This document shows positions 1 to 12,069 of a DNA stretch of 60,000 nucleotides, in pieces. Origin of the DNA: Cryptomeria japonica (lineage: Eukaryota > Streptophyta > Pinopsida > Cupressales > Cupressaceae); contig NC_081411.1 in assembly GCF_030272615.1 (NCBI RefSeq), positions 833,518,136 through 833,578,135 on the forward strand, in the 5' to 3' direction. A program made the position numbers and the translations under genes. The notes under the pieces are model-generated. The model was not told the DNA's origin and made no database searches. It saw only the letters and a program-made list of their open reading frames with translations. Each line of letters starts with the position of its first letter. The first letter of the stretch is position 1.

Positions 1-531
1 ACATTTTCTTCCAAATATTCTGAAATAACTAACATCAGGTGATCTACCATACCAATATTCATAAGGAGTCTTGTCCTTACCTCTCTTTATCAGAATCCGA
101 TTCATAGTGTAGACAGTTGTGCTGACAGATTCTCTCCAAAAAGTTTTCGCTACACCTCCTTGTATCAACATCGTCCTAGTAGCTTCAACAACTAACTGGT
201 TGTTTCTCTCTGTGATACCATTTTGTTGTGGTGTCCTCGGTGCATAAATTTTGCACTTGATACCATTTCCTTCACAATACCTAGTGAATTCTTCAGAAGT
301 ATATTCACCGCCTTGATCTGTCCTTAGACACTTTATCTTCTTACCGCTCTCTTTCTCAGCTAAGGCCCTAAATGCCTTGAACTTACCAAAAGCTTTAGTC
401 TTATCCTTCAAGAATCTGACCCACATCATCCTTGAGCAATCATTAGTGAAGATCATAAAATATATGTCACCTTGAATACTTTTTGTTCTTATTGGTCCAC
501 AAAGATCTGTATGAACCGAATCTAACAAATA
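1..531 (-). pseudogene. Copia integrase catalytic core, partial
   Basis: Minus-strand translation continues the reading frame of the upstream protease segment through one TAA codon just after position 532. It gives an rve-type integrase core: a first catalytic Asp in a VHTDLCGPI-like stretch, a second Asp in LRTDQGGEY, and the Glu within the region TPQQNG-ITERNN. Integrase joins the cDNA ends to target DNA in the nucleus. The C-terminal part is cut off by the window edge. The TAA could derive from CAA by a C-to-T change, since related elements commonly have Gln here. Confidence 0.9.
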
Positions 532-1152
532 TTATGCTGAAAAAGATTTTCTCTTGAAAGTCAAGGATTTCATCTTTCCCGACGGACATTCTTTGCACAG
601 AGCATTAACTGGTTTGTCTAACTGAGTTAAACCTCTCACTGTCTTGGACTTACTCACTTTAACAATGTTATCAAAGTTTATATGACAAAATCTCCTATGC
701 CAAAGCCAACTATCATCTATCTTTGCAATTAAATAGTTGCTGACTTTAGGATTAAGATGAAACAAGTTACCTTTAGTATGCTTCTCAGTTGCAATCAGTT
801 CACCTTTATTGTCATGGATCTTGCACATACCATTTTTAAATTCCAATGGGTATCCTCTGTCATTGAGTTGTGACACACTCAAGAGATTGTGATTTAGACC
901 TTCAACCCAATAGGCATCATCTACACTACTCTTTCCATTAAGAGAAATAGTTCCCTTACCTTTAACCATGCAGGCTGAGTCATTACCAAATCTTACAACT
1001 CCGCCATCAAATTCCTTCAGAGAAATAAATCTACTCTGATCACCGGTCATGTGATGTGAACAACCACTATCAATGATCCAATCATCAAATTTATCCATCC
1101 TGGATACTAATGCCTTTTGGTCTGACATATCTTCTTTAATGGCTACAAACAC
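532..1152 (-). pseudogene. Copia aspartic protease and GAG-pre-integrase domain
   Basis: A 206-residue open stretch. Near residue 25 it has WIIDSGCSHHMTG, the Copia retropepsin active-site signature with the catalytic Asp in DSG. Around residues 150-195 it has the pre-integrase zinc-binding region (LWHRRFCHINF, then CKECPSGK), giving the HHCC pattern. The protease cleaves the Gag-Pol polyprotein inside virus-like particles, and the HHCC domain belongs to the integrase N-terminus. The predicted Met start is internal: in an intact element this segment would be fused to gag upstream and integrase downstream. It ends at a premature TAA. Confidence 0.93.
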
Positions 1153-2140
1153 AATGTCTTATTAACATCGCCATCAGATTCCTCATCAATGATACCACCC
1201 ATCAACAACAATAAGACAATCTCTTTTTCCTTTACCCTTGTACTTCTTGAATTTCTCTCGTTTGTGCTCATTATCACCATTAGGACAATTAGCAGCAATG
1301 TGTCCAATCTTGTTGCATGCAAAACATTTCAAAGGTAATTTGCCTCTATATTTACCTATACCTCTAGGCAACCGCTTGGCCAACAATGCTTCAATCTCAA
1401 CTAAATTGTCTTCATCATCAACTTGTCTATTGTATCTAGATTCATAACTGTGACTATCATCTCTACTTTTCTTCATAGATGGGTTAGAAACAGAAGCTCT
1501 AAATGTAGACTTGGATTTTTGTGTACTACCATCATAACCATTTAATTCAAAAGAAGTAAGCTTGCCAATGGTGGAGTCAAGAGTTACCTTAGTTTTGTTA
1601 ATGGACTTCAAATCCTAAATAGATGCAACTCAGATAGCATAGACCAGTAGCAAGGTTCTCAGTACCTTATTGATCACTGTGGAGTCTTCCACTTTACCTC
1701 CAGCACTCTTAATTTCACCAAATATCTCTTTTATCCTTTGATCATACTGTTGGATATTCTCACCTTCAGCCATCCGCATGTCATCAAAATTTCCTCTTAG
1801 ACTCTCCTCTTTATCTATCTTAACATGTTCATCACCACTATAAATCTCTTCAAGTTTTTTCCATACCTCATATGCAATTTCAAGACCATGAACATCTACA
1901 TACTCTGCATCAGACAAAGAACTGATAATAGCCTCCAATGCTTGATGATTTTATTGTTTCTCTTTCCTTTGATCATCAGTCAACATCCAAGTAGGTGCAA
2001 CATACTTAGTATCAACATGTTCCCAATACTGACTACCCAGACTCGATATAAATTTTCATTTTGTCACTCCATATCATGTAGTTCTCTCTATTAAAATTTG
2101 AACCTTCCTTCTTCATCATGATCAATAGATCTTTACCTCA
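1153..2140 (-). pseudogene. Copia gag (UBN2-type) with CCHC zinc knuckle
   Basis: The frame can be followed from about 2140 down to 1186. The N-terminal part has a W-x-D-K-M-K-I pattern and is followed by a UBN2-like helical segment (1630-1938) containing QYDQRIKEIF. The C-terminal part holds one zinc knuckle, CFACNKIGHIAANC, matching CX2CX4HX4C and expected to bind RNA. At least three in-frame stops (near 1945, 1633 and 1620) break it, and two shifts near 1150-1200 separate it from protease. All the stops can be explained as CAA-TAA, CAG-TAG or CGA-TGA changes. Gag would form the particle shell. Confidence 0.88.
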
Positions 2141-2174
2141 ATTTGTTAGGCTTAGACTATAGAGGACCTCAAAT

Positions 2175-2187
2175 GCTCTAATACCAA
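2175..2187 (-). other. Copia primer-binding site
   Basis: On the minus strand this reads TTGGTATTAGAGC, one base after the LTR end. It closely resembles TGGTATCAGAGC, the usual site pairing with the 3' end of initiator Met-tRNA in plant Copia elements, with a C-to-T change in the middle. Confidence 0.85.
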
Positions 2188-2188
2188 T

Positions 2189-3536
2189 TGATGGTATGAT
2201 CAAAGAATGAGTATCCGATCAACTACTGAGAGGGGGGGTGAATCAGTAGATAGAAACACTGATATAAACTTCACCAATCAAAAATCAATCTCTCAAAGTA
2301 AACTTAGAACTGACAATATAATACCTCTATCAAGATAAGAACTCATAAGATAAACCGGTTGTCTATTACAACAAATTAACAGTAAACAACTTTTTCATTT
2401 CTCAATGCTTCCGGTTATCATGACTTATCAAAAATAGTTAAGTAGTTAAGTAAATCAACCATGAAAACATAACCACAAAAACATTCACCAGTTGACACAA
2501 ATATTATTGACGTGGAAACCCATATAGGTAAAAACCATGGTGAGATGAGACTCACAAGATAACTATCTGAACTCTTCTGAAGTTCACCTTGTTAGGAGCC
2601 TAGCCTGTTAAAGATTTACAAAAAGTCCTGTTAAGAACTTATCCTGTTAGGAATCACCCGATTAAAGGATTGACTACAAATGCCTTCTTAGAAGAAGTAA
2701 TACCCTATAAGGAGTGACCTCGGTAGAGGATTTGAAAATCCAATCTAATGGACCACCTTGTTAGAGGATTTGAATAACACCAATCTTGTTAGAGCTTACA
2801 CGGTTAGGGGATTTCAATTCTGCTGTAATTGTTAGAAAACAACAAGAGTTTGTTGATCTGTCTGAATAGAACTACACTTGCTTAATCAAATCCATTTCAT
2901 GCTCCTATCTGCCTTTACTCAAACTATAGATACATCATCCGGTTCGACAACCACATGCTCAACTGAACTGTGTCTATCTCTTTGCCAACTCTATAAAACT
3001 AAACAACTTCATCGACCTTAAATATGAATCAATTAGGTCGGTAACACAACAAAAACCTAACTCTCATCGAGAATACAAACAAATTTGGTTCAAGTATGAT
3101 CATTGGATTACATAGCAATCTCTGCACATCAATCAAGAAAACCTAGATCACTCCTTGATCACCGCTTCATTTAAATTAGTAACCCATCATGCGCTTTGCA
3201 TTAGATGCAATACATTTGCTCATTCCCTAGATAAAAACCGTTACAATAACTTGCCAAAATCTCTTGGAATTGTCTTCATACAATAATCATGTGTGTCATC
3301 ATCATTATCGCTCATCACTAGATCATAAACCAATATAACCAATTCACCAAACTTAATCCGTTAGGGTTTATCAAAAAACAACATGTAGGGTTTACCGGTT
3401 ACCGGTTCACTCCATAAATTCTTCCTACCGGTTACAGTAACAATATTACAACAATATCAACAATACCATTACTGGTTTTTTGATATCAATAACAACATAA
3501 CATATCATTAATGAAATCTTCATGCAAATGCCAACA
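2189..3536 (-). repeat. Copia 5' LTR (about 1348 bp)
   Basis: On the minus strand it starts TGTTGGCATTTG at 3536 and ends CCATCA at 2189, immediately before the primer-binding site, so both ends have TG...CA. Inside, between about 2585 and 2830, is a series of degenerate repeats built around TTGTTAGAGGATTTG and CCTGTTAGGA words. The second LTR is outside the window, so age and target duplication cannot be assessed. Confidence 0.85.
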
Positions 3537-4373
3537 ATATCCACCATGGAACATTAGGTTGGAGCCATTTTGGTCTCAAAACCCTGTTTTTAGGACCTTT
3601 GAACCCGTCTACAACAAAATGAAGTTTATTCACAAACTACAATACTTAAAGACTCCAAATCAAAAACAAAATTAAGGTAAGGCACCAGGCTAAAAATCCA
3701 TTTCCCTATTTTGGAAGTGTCAATCCATACAAGTCATACAAACTTGCAAAGAACAGACGGTAACTCTGGAAAAATGCATCAAATGGGAAACCAAATTAGT
3801 TTATTTGCTTCAAATCTTCAACAACAACAACAACAACCATTTATTATTATTCTTTCCAAGCCTTATACTGGCCTTGGAGTAGTTACACGCGCTCATAACC
3901 AACTGTGACAACCAACTAGTCGATGGTGTATAAAAATTTTGCAAAGTTTCTATGAGCAACTTTTGCAATTTGTTGCATAGGTGAGAAACTTTGCTCAAAC
4001 CCAAACATGGTCACTTTAAAATGACTCATATGTCCTTAACAAACTCAAAACAACATCAACTAACCTACATTAACCCAAAAACAACTTATCCTATTAAGTG
4101 CTCTACCTTGCACCCTTAAGAGATCACGTGCCAACATTGGCCAAACAAAGACTCTTAGGGCCCTTACAATTATTTGAGCACACACTCAATGGCCTCTTGG
4201 CCTTATTAAAAAACTAAAAACATGATTCCAACATCCTGGAAACAAAGTTACCAAAATTTGCTAAGTGCCCCTACACCACTTGGGTGAGGAGTCCTAGGAT
4301 ACAGTGCCTATTACTGTTGATCCTACTAAATATTCTATTATTGTTGCTCCTTCTGCTTGTGAGACTTTGCAGT
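3537..4373. other. Spacer, no recognisable gene
   Basis: AT-rich unassigned sequence between the Copia LTR and the family-B LTR. It contains a short CAA microsatellite near 3821-3836. Open frames here are short and without recognisable motifs. Confidence 0.6.
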
Positions 4374-5585
4374 TGTAGAATCATAAAATTGCAACCCTTG
4401 CAATTTTGACCGCATTTTAGGCCCTCACCTTTGTGACTACATCTCCTTGTTCAGTTGAGTCCCCTCTCTGCACCTTCATTCTAGGCCTCCTCATGTTTCA
4501 GCCCTGATATCACTTCAAGACCATGTCCAGGCCCCAAAATAGGGTAGCACAGGGGCATGGCCCCCTTGTCCCCCCTAGGGCAAGGGTGTGGAACCCTTGT
4601 CCCCCTTGGATAGGGGTGTGGCACCCATGTCACCACTTCTTTAGGTGGCCCTAAGATAGGTCCATCCGACCCTTGGACCTAATTTGCTTCTTGTGGACTT
4701 AAATTCTCCTATGTCGGCCTTCAGTGAGATAAAAATTAATTCTCCTAGGCTAGTATAAAAGGGGATTCAGTCCTCTCATTTGGATAACAAGGGATAAGCG
4801 AAAATTGGGTAAAAAAGAGGAAGGTCTTCAAGCATTCATCAAATTCTCTTCATGTGTCCTCTTCATTCATTCATTGGAGCAACATTACAACATTCATTTG
4901 CAAGCATGTGTGTGTGTTAGGGTTTTGTTATGTTACATGATATTTCATACAATATTTGTGATTACATTCAAGAAGCAAAGCAACCATCATCATCAAATTG
5001 CAGATCTACAAGGTATACATTTCCATTGTCCATATTTAAGCATTTGCAATTACTTTCTTTCAAGGTTGATTCCTCAATTGGGGTTTGACTGAGGCAAACC
5101 CCTATCCACAACCCTTCTTCCCTTCATTTTTGTGTGTAGGTTGCAGATGCGCAGTTGTAATTGTAGGTTTGGGCTTCATTTGCAGAGATGGAAAAATCCT
5201 TTTTGTCATGTGAATTTTCTGGAGGACCAAGTACACTTTCAACCTGGTCCCGATGAATTTTCTCCAATTTTGCAAGGCAGATTTGTATCAGTCTAAATAT
5301 CTCAGATCTGAAGTTATAGTGCAATCCTGAACCGATAGCTCCTTATTTCATCCATTTTGTCTCCCTTTTCTACATAGTCAACATATCTATTTACAAAAGA
5401 GGGCAAATTGCGTTCTAACCCTTGCAATCCACTTGGTATTCACATCCTTATTCCCCTTGGATTTGGATCAAGTGGATTCAACCCCTCTTTTGAATGTAAA
5501 GTTTATCCCAAGTGAAAATCTTCCTAGTGGTTTCCTTTCTCTCTCCTAGGTGGGGAACAACTAGGGTTCAATTTTCCACTTTATA
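4374..5585 (+). repeat. Family-B Gypsy LTR, solo-like
   Basis: It starts TGTAGAATCATAAAATTGC and ends TTCCACTTTATA. This matches the start (TGTAGCATCCTAAAATTGC) and end (TTCCACTTTACA) of the element-C LTRs after divergence. A TATAAAA box lies at 4754-4760. It is flanked by neither a polypurine tract nor a primer-binding site, so it looks like a solo LTR. The terminal CA has become TA, and I see no clean target duplication (GCAGT versus GAAGC). A second, partial copy in the same orientation ends the window (59689-60000). Confidence 0.8.
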
Positions 5586-6138
5586 GAAGCCTTGTTATGA
5601 GGCTCCTTTGCAACTTGCTACAATTTCATAGCAACCTTCAAAAGCTACCAAATATTCCCTTGATGGGGTACCTATCCAACACTATGTGGCTCCTCAACAA
5701 CCTATTTTGTTGTTTCTACTAGTTATATTCTCACGGACCCCCTTCCGTATGATCTCCCTCTTGATGATCCTAATGATTGTATTTCCTAGATGGTGGTTCA
5801 CCATAGGCAGAAGGGGAAGTCCTCCCCCCTTTCCCAAACCTCTCCTAATCAAGGCTCGGGTGAATCTACTCCTCCTTGATTTGGATCTATTTTGTTTTTG
5901 GTCTTAAGGCTCCTCTGTTTGTTTGTCTAACCTTGTTGTTTGGGACTTGTTCCTTTGGTCTTTCTTACTGCCTGTGGGCTATTGTAAAGGGTCAGCACCC
6001 TATTTTTGCAGCTTTAATTATTAAAACAAGTTCGATCATATCTTTAAGAAGATAAACAATCTAATATTGAAATTTGACCATGATTTTTCCTATTCATTGG
6101 CACTATTTTACTTTTTACTTCTATAAAAACGAAGAGGC
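5586..6138. other. Spacer, no assignable gene
   Basis: This may be the old insertion site of the family-B LTR. A broken plus-strand frame around 5690-5880 contains VVHHRQKGK and a proline-rich stretch but matches nothing I recognise. No RNA gene or promoter stands out. Confidence 0.5.
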
Positions 6139-6600
6139 TCTATGAAAGGTGAACCAAAAAGAGTCATAGAAGCCATCTTAGATATGGAGGAGCACTTCGG
6201 TATTAAATTTAGATGTGCCAACTAATCTTACGGCCATGAACATATTTCTACTCTATTCTCATTGAGAGACGAAGAGGAAGCCCATGCAACCATCATCAAA
6301 ATAGTTGGAGATGAAGCATGGTGTTCAAGACATATACATGATGGAGAAGTATATAAGTAGTTCCTTACTACTATAGTGTAGGTGCTTGGATACTTATTAT
6401 GGGGTTTTCAAGTGGCTGAAAAAACATTCATATGTGAGAACTTGGAGGTAGTGCAAAATGAAGTAGACTAAATTTTGGCCATAGTAAACCCTTAGTGTGG
6501 ACCTTGGTTCATGGGATCTAGATGTTTAAAGAAAAAATGGAAGATCACAGACAGCATGGAAAATCTTCAAAAAAGGGGTGAAGGATAAAAATCTAGAAAA
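6139..6600 (+). pseudogene. Unidentified relict coding frame
   Basis: Starting at an ATG, one plus-strand frame stays protein-like for about 150 codons despite six or seven stops. It reads MKGEPKRVIEAILDMEEHFG, then segments such as HISTLFSLRDEEEAHATIIK and FMGSRCLKKKWKIT. Amino-acid use is soluble and mixed charge. I do not recognise a family. It could be an old gag-like segment or a captured host exon. It lies between the family-B LTR and the end of the T3 LTR. Confidence 0.35.
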
Positions 6601-6769
6601 TTTTATAGCTTTTGTCAATGCAAACAACAATGTTCTTGCTCCATAATTAGTAGATAGGCTTTGCAGATATTGGTGATGGTATTTGTTTTTTCCATCACAA
6701 GCAATGATCCAATTGGGAATTATGTATTTTCTTTAGTTAGTGAAGGGAGTTGCCCCATAAGGTAGTATA

Positions 6770-7835
6770 TATATATAATGAATGGATTTAAGGGGTGTTT
6801 GAATTCATTGACCCTCTTTTGTGAGTTGAAATGTTGAATTAAGGTAAAGTGCTGAAAAATGAAGGTTTAACTAAGAAAACGGTAAGCTAGATATGTGGGA
6901 GTTTTGCATGCACCTGGATCTAAGCAATATATGCAAATTTGAACCTAATCCCCCAAAAATCTCTAAAAATGTTGGGACTATGGTGGTGGGCGCCTTGGTC
7001 CTAATTTTTTGCATCCTGAAAAGGATTGATTCGTCTTGCAAATAAAGCTTATTCTGAAGATCGTATTTATGTACCTATTTCCTGCACACAGAAAGAAGGG
7101 AAAATAGGTTGGGAATAGGGGTTTGCCTAAGTCAAACCTCAGTTTAGGAATTAACCTTGAATTAAATATTACAAATACTGAAATAAATAATGGAAAGGTA
7201 TACCTCAGGTCTCCAATGAATAGTAATGATGCTTTGCTTCTTGAATTTAATCACATATGTTGTGTGAAATGGCATGAACATGAAAAAACCCTAATCACAC
7301 TCACATGTTTGCAAATGAATAATGTAAAGTTGCTCCACAATGGGTAGATGAAAATATGGAGCCTTGAAGACCTCTAGAGATTCTTGATAATGAATACTAC
7401 AATGCTTGGATGCTTGATTGCTTGAATGTCCACCTATATATATGTCCTATATATCCTCCTATATGCAGAATGAGAGGGTAAGACCTCCTTATATACTTTC
7501 CCATCGTCAAACATATTAATTTTTTGACATAAGCTGACATGAAGCAAGGTTTCCTGCTCAACATTGGGATAGGGTAAAGGGTTCAAATTTGGGCCCAATT
7601 AGGGAGGACCACGGTGTGCCACCATGGTCACAGTGAGGACCTAGGAGCAACACTCTAGTCCTACCCCATAATTGGTTCAAGGTTAATGGTCTCAACAAGG
7701 TAAAATGTGAAAATATGGCCATTATTGCATGATACAAACATAAATGAGTCCTAATTAAGCATAGGGATGAGAACACTAAGGTGAGAGACCCCAATGTGGT
7801 CAAAATTGCAAAGGGTGAAATTTTAGGATACCACA
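6770..7835 (-). repeat. 3' LTR of Tat-like element T3
   Basis: On the minus strand it begins TGTGGTATCCTAAAATTTC at 7835, matching the LTR start of elements B and C. It carries the same internal landmarks: GCAAACCCCTATT near 7120, a TTCTGTGTGCAGG box, a GGACC...GCGCC motif near 6990, and ACAAAAGAGGG near 6815. Immediately upstream is a polypurine tract, so this is the 3' LTR. Similarity fades near an AT run at about 6770, so the end is truncated or too diverged to place. The left boundary is approximate. Confidence 0.75.
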
Positions 7836-7850
7836 TTTAGCCCCCACTTT
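7836..7850 (-). other. Polypurine tract of element T3
   Basis: The minus strand reads AAAGTGGGGGCTAAA directly against the LTR start. The same 15 bases precede the 3' LTR of element C at 19866-19880, which supports both calls. The tract primes plus-strand cDNA synthesis. Confidence 0.85.
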
Positions 7851-10249
7851 AGCAAGAGTATCATCTTACACAAATACTCATGGTAAAATAGAAGAAAGAG
7901 GAATGAAGAAGATGAATGCAAAGAAAGATCACATGGAGTGTAAGACATCACTAATTTCAAGGAACCAAGCCCCCAATATTAGGATCTTAACTCTCTCAAA
8001 CATATGCAAGGGCACACAAAGAACAAGACAAAAACCAAAAATACAATAAAGGGCAAAAAGGCAAAAAGGCAAACAAAGGCAAAGACACCTGACAAAAGCT
8101 AAAGACCAAAACAAGACCTCAAGTCAACTAGCCAAAGAGACCTCGATATCAAAATCTCTCAACAACTAAAATATCATTCCTGAAAAATGACATCTCATGA
8201 ACACAAGTAACCACATAAAAGAGCAAAGCAAGCATCATCCATGAACTATTAAATATAAAAGTTATGAGTTCATGAAAAGAAGAAGAAGACAAAGAACATG
8301 AATACACACTAGATGTGTTCTTCTAGGTGATCCATGACAAGAATGATGAGAGAGGAGAAAATAGACGTCTCACCCCTAGATGTTTGCATCTAGGTGATAT
8401 ATGTTGGGGAGGAGAGTAGGAATTGTCTATCCCTATTCTGCTAGTTCCACTCATCCTTGTTCATGTGTGCAAGTGATGTCTAGTTTCAAGTGTATATAAC
8501 CCCATATAAGAATTTGTTTCCTCTGGTTTCGAGTGTTCTTCAATCTGTTTAAAACATGTAATGTAAATGCAAATTCCAAGAGGCGACTCCTTGTCAAAAT
8601 TCAAAGGGGCGAATGTGCAACTTCGGGAACATCTCCTTTAAGAGTTTTTCTCTAGTTTCAAGAATGTGTAACCCTGATTGGAACATGCCTGATTTCGAGG
8701 ACATCTCATGTAAGATTTTTTCTCTGGTTTTGGTGATGTGTTACCTTTTTTAAGACATATATCAAATGTTGTGTCTGGTTTCGGGCATGAAGCATCTTTT
8801 TTAAGAGTTTTTCTCTAGTTTCGATAATGAACACCTCGTTTAAGACATGCAAAAATATAGTACAATATGGTACAAAGGGAGCGATATGGGTGCTCCCCCT
8901 TAAGATGTCAACAAAACGCTATGTTGTGTCTTAAGGAAGCAAGAAAAAATGATACCTAACCTTCAACACCAAGGAGATATCCCTTAGGCAACAATGTCAT
9001 AAATCCAAGATAAAGAGGAAATACTCTTATAAGCAAGGATAAAATAGTTGAAAAAAAGATATATTGCAACAAGTGTAAAGGATATCCTTGGAGGGGAAGA
9101 TATCTTTGCTCAAAAGTCATCTACCTCCAAGAGGAGTTTCTTTAACAAATATATCATCTTCTACCACTAGAAGTGAAGGAGAAAAAGATGCATACCTTCC
9201 CCCTATTGCTAGGAGAAAGAGATTCTTGATGAAGGATGACACACTTTTGAACCAATGTGAGGTGTTAAGGTTATGATAGTTGTACATTTCCTAGTGAAGA
9301 AGAGTTTGTAGCCAAGGACTTACACCTCTTGTATGAGATAGAATCCTTGAGAAAGCAATAATTTCACACAAGGAAATGACATTGAATCATGAAACAAACA
9401 TCACTCAACAAAGGAAAAGTCTATCCTTAGAGAGGGAGAGAGAGAAAAATCATTTCCTCCTAAGTGTAAGGACAATGAGAAGAATTACACAGTGTCTAAA
9501 GAGAGATTGAACATAAGAAAATGCACTCACATGAATGAATATCCAATGCAAGAAAAAACATTAATATATGTAAATTGCAACTCTAAAGAAGAGGTAATAT
9601 TCAAAGAGATTGAGAAAGAAAGAGAGATCATAGATTCCCCTAAGGAGGGATTAGTCATAAAAGACATGCCACTCCATATATCAAAAATGCAACCCCTAAA
9701 GGGAATAGTGATATTTTAGATAGAAAGAGAGAAAGGGAAGAAGTTATCCTTGCCCCCCAAGCAAGAGAAAAAAAATAAATCAGGGGGAAGAATCATGCAT
9801 TCCCTTAGGAGAGATTATTCATAAGTGACATGTTGTTTCAAACAAAGAATAATTTCTAACAAGGGACACATATTCATTCACATCAAGGATAATTCTATGC
9901 AAGAAAGGACATCAAGCTATGAAGAATGCAATCTTTAAAGAAAATGGTGAAACTTAAAGATAAAGGATAGGAGATAAGCATGTTGCTACCCCAAGATTTT
10001 TGAAATTGAAAAAGCATCACCTCTAATGACAAAGAGCCCCAATTAAGTTAACTAATTGTGTCATAGGGTGAGGAGAAACATGAGGTGAGAGGAGTGCTAG
10101 GGCACTACCTTTTCACCAAGAAAGATAGCAAGATCTATTGAAAGACATATACGAGCATGATCGTACTATTCTTGAACAAATTCCTTAAATGCTTTACACT
10201 TTATAACAGAATGATAACCACCATGATGAAAAAGATAATATCCACTTCC
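7851..10249 (-). other. T3 internal region, apparently non-coding
   Basis: Between the zinc-knuckle ORF and the 3' LTR I find no reverse transcriptase, RNase H or integrase motif on either strand, so T3 looks non-autonomous or heavily decayed. At 8500-8860 there is a degenerate direct repeat, with copies roughly 90 bp apart, built from CTCTAGTTTCGA and TTTAAGACATG words. At 9360-9800 the plus strand is purine-rich (GAGAGAGAGAAAA). Confidence 0.6.
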
Positions 10250-10829
10250 TTATTTATGTGTAGTGCTAAACTTCACAAAAGGAAAAACAACATTCTTGTC
10301 ATACTTCAATTTCCAAAAGATTCTAGTAGCCAGTTTTTCTTGATCATCAATAGTTGTAGGCTTATTCTTTTGGGATTGAGAGCAAGAGTTATTATTAGAA
10401 GATGGATTGTCATTAATGATTTTAAATTTTCCACTATCAATAATTTCTTTCATTGCATTTTGAAAATTAGGACAATCATCAGCACGATGGTCGTGAGTTT
10501 GATAAAATGAACAAAAAGGAATTTTTTGAAGAAGCACTTTTACAAGAATGAATGGCTTGTTGTCTAGAAAGATGATCTTTAAAGTATTGAATCCTGAGAT
10601 CATCCATAGGAGATTTATTATCATTTTGTGGTGTAAAAGTGGTGCGATCAAATGGGAAATATGAATTCAGGACTAGTCCACACACCAATGGGACTCTTGG
10701 TGCAAGTTATGGAGCTATATGGAATAGCTCAACTTCCGAAGGGATGTTCCATTGTTCTCTATCTCACAAGAACCCTCAAGCCAATGCCTTTTCTCTCAAA
10801 TCACTGAGCAAAGTTACTTGGGGATGACA
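10250..10829 (-). pseudogene. T3 gag C-terminal part with zinc knuckle
   Basis: The minus-strand segment contains FCSFYQTHDHRADDC, a C-x2-Y-x4-H-x4-C variant of the Tat gag knuckle, followed by an amphipathic helix ending IIDSGKFKI. The same knuckle plus helix layout is seen in element C (CQFHRQPGHDTEKC...LIDNN) and element F (CAYHRQNEHKTSKC...LIDNG). Upstream lies FDRTTFTPQND in another frame, so at least one frameshift lies near 10520. It joins the segment beyond the inserted solo LTR in frame (see 12070-12817). Likely an RNA-binding capsid protein remnant. Confidence 0.7.
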
Positions 10830-10833
10830 ATCA

Positions 10834-12064
10834 TGAGAATGAGGGATGTTTGATCAATCTACCATGAATGCAATCCTAAATGTGCATGATATTAGCAAAC
10901 ATGAATTAAAATAGCATGTATATGATGATAAGATGAAAGGATTAGTAAAAGTACTATCCTAACAAGATACACTAGCTTAATATGATTATTTATGATAATA
11001 GAAATTCTTCTAAAATGTTTATTAGATTATTTCTATTAAAAGAGAGACTAAATGCTTTATAAAATGACTAGATATGGATTAGATGCATGAAACTTGGATG
11101 ATGAGTAAAATGTCTATAAGTTTGATACTAAAGACTTGGATATATAAATGGAGAAATGAGGGCTCTATTTATAGGGAAAATAGGGTAACGAAGGGTCAAG
11201 ATTGGATGATCCTATCAAAGGTCACGATTGAAAGTTATCAATCCATGTTTACAATTCTCACCAATGAAATGGTGACAATTGTCAACATAAAACTACTTGA
11301 GAAAACCTCATGGTTACCTTAGCAGGTAAGGGTTAAGGTTAGGTTAGGGTTATCCAATGGATAAAGATTTTACCCAAGAGGTAAACTCTTGTGCAAGGGT
11401 TAAAGAAATAACCAAGGTTAAAGCCATCAATGATTGATGAGACCCTTGGGTTAGATGAGGGTTGAGTTAAAGAGAAAGTCTCTAATCATGCAAGAGGGTT
11501 GAGTTAACCATTAATGGTTTGGAAGACTTTCAAGGTTAACTTGTTGAAGACATAAAGCCTTTAATGGTTATTGAAGACTTTGAGGGTTTGAGAAGTGACT
11601 TCCCTTTGTTTAGGGATGTGACGATATTTAGGAGATGGGTTAGGCTAATTTAGAAGTGATTAGAAGAATCTAGAAGGGGGGTTAGAGAGACAAGTGGGAC
11701 ATGTAGGAGAATGCAAGTGGATGGAGGGTAATTTTAATTAAAATAAATTGCTTTATTTCAACAAAATAGATGCAAGTGGGCGATTTAAATAAATTAGATT
11801 TATTTATTTGAAGTGAACAATTTAATTAAATGTAAATTTAATTAAAAAGAGTAGAAAGGGGATTTAATTAAATAAAGTGATTTTTTTCAATTAATTGATA
11901 TGAAAGGCCTAGGTGAATTTAATTAAATGAATTGAATAACTTATTTAATCAAATAGATGAATGTGAATGATTTAATTAAACAAAATTTAATTAAATAGAG
12001 GAATGAGGTTAAAATGAATATTAAATATTTACTTAGGAAAGTGGTCATTTTTTATATGTCTACA
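10834..12064 (-). repeat. Solo LTR inside the T3 ORF, related to the F LTR
   Basis: On the minus strand it starts TGTAGACATATAAAAAATGACCAC, like the F LTR start TGTAATACCCTAAAAATGGTCAC. It has a matching core promoter: CTATAAATAG at 11165-11174, followed by a GAGCCCTCAT-like stretch, where F has CTATAAA followed by a GGCTCTCAT-like stretch. ATCAT occurs on both sides (10830-10834 and 12065-12069), overlapping the LTR end by one base. Collapsing that duplication leaves the surrounding minus-strand frame continuous. An alternative reading, that this is the 3' LTR of element E, is discussed in the findings. Confidence 0.68.
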
Positions 12065-12069
12065 ATCAT

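Larger units (their letters stand above)
1..3536 (-). mobile_element. Ty1/Copia LTR retrotransposon, 5' half, decayed
   Basis: Read on the minus strand, the order is LTR (3536 to 2189), primer-binding site, gag with a CCHC zinc knuckle, protease, GAG-pre-integrase domain and integrase core, which runs off the window at base 1. Protease and integrase before reverse transcriptase is the Copia order; the reverse transcriptase, RNase H and second LTR must lie to the left of the window. The internal part is broken by several in-frame stops and two frameshifts near 1150-1200, so it is not functional. No target duplication can be checked because only one end is present. Confidence 0.93.
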
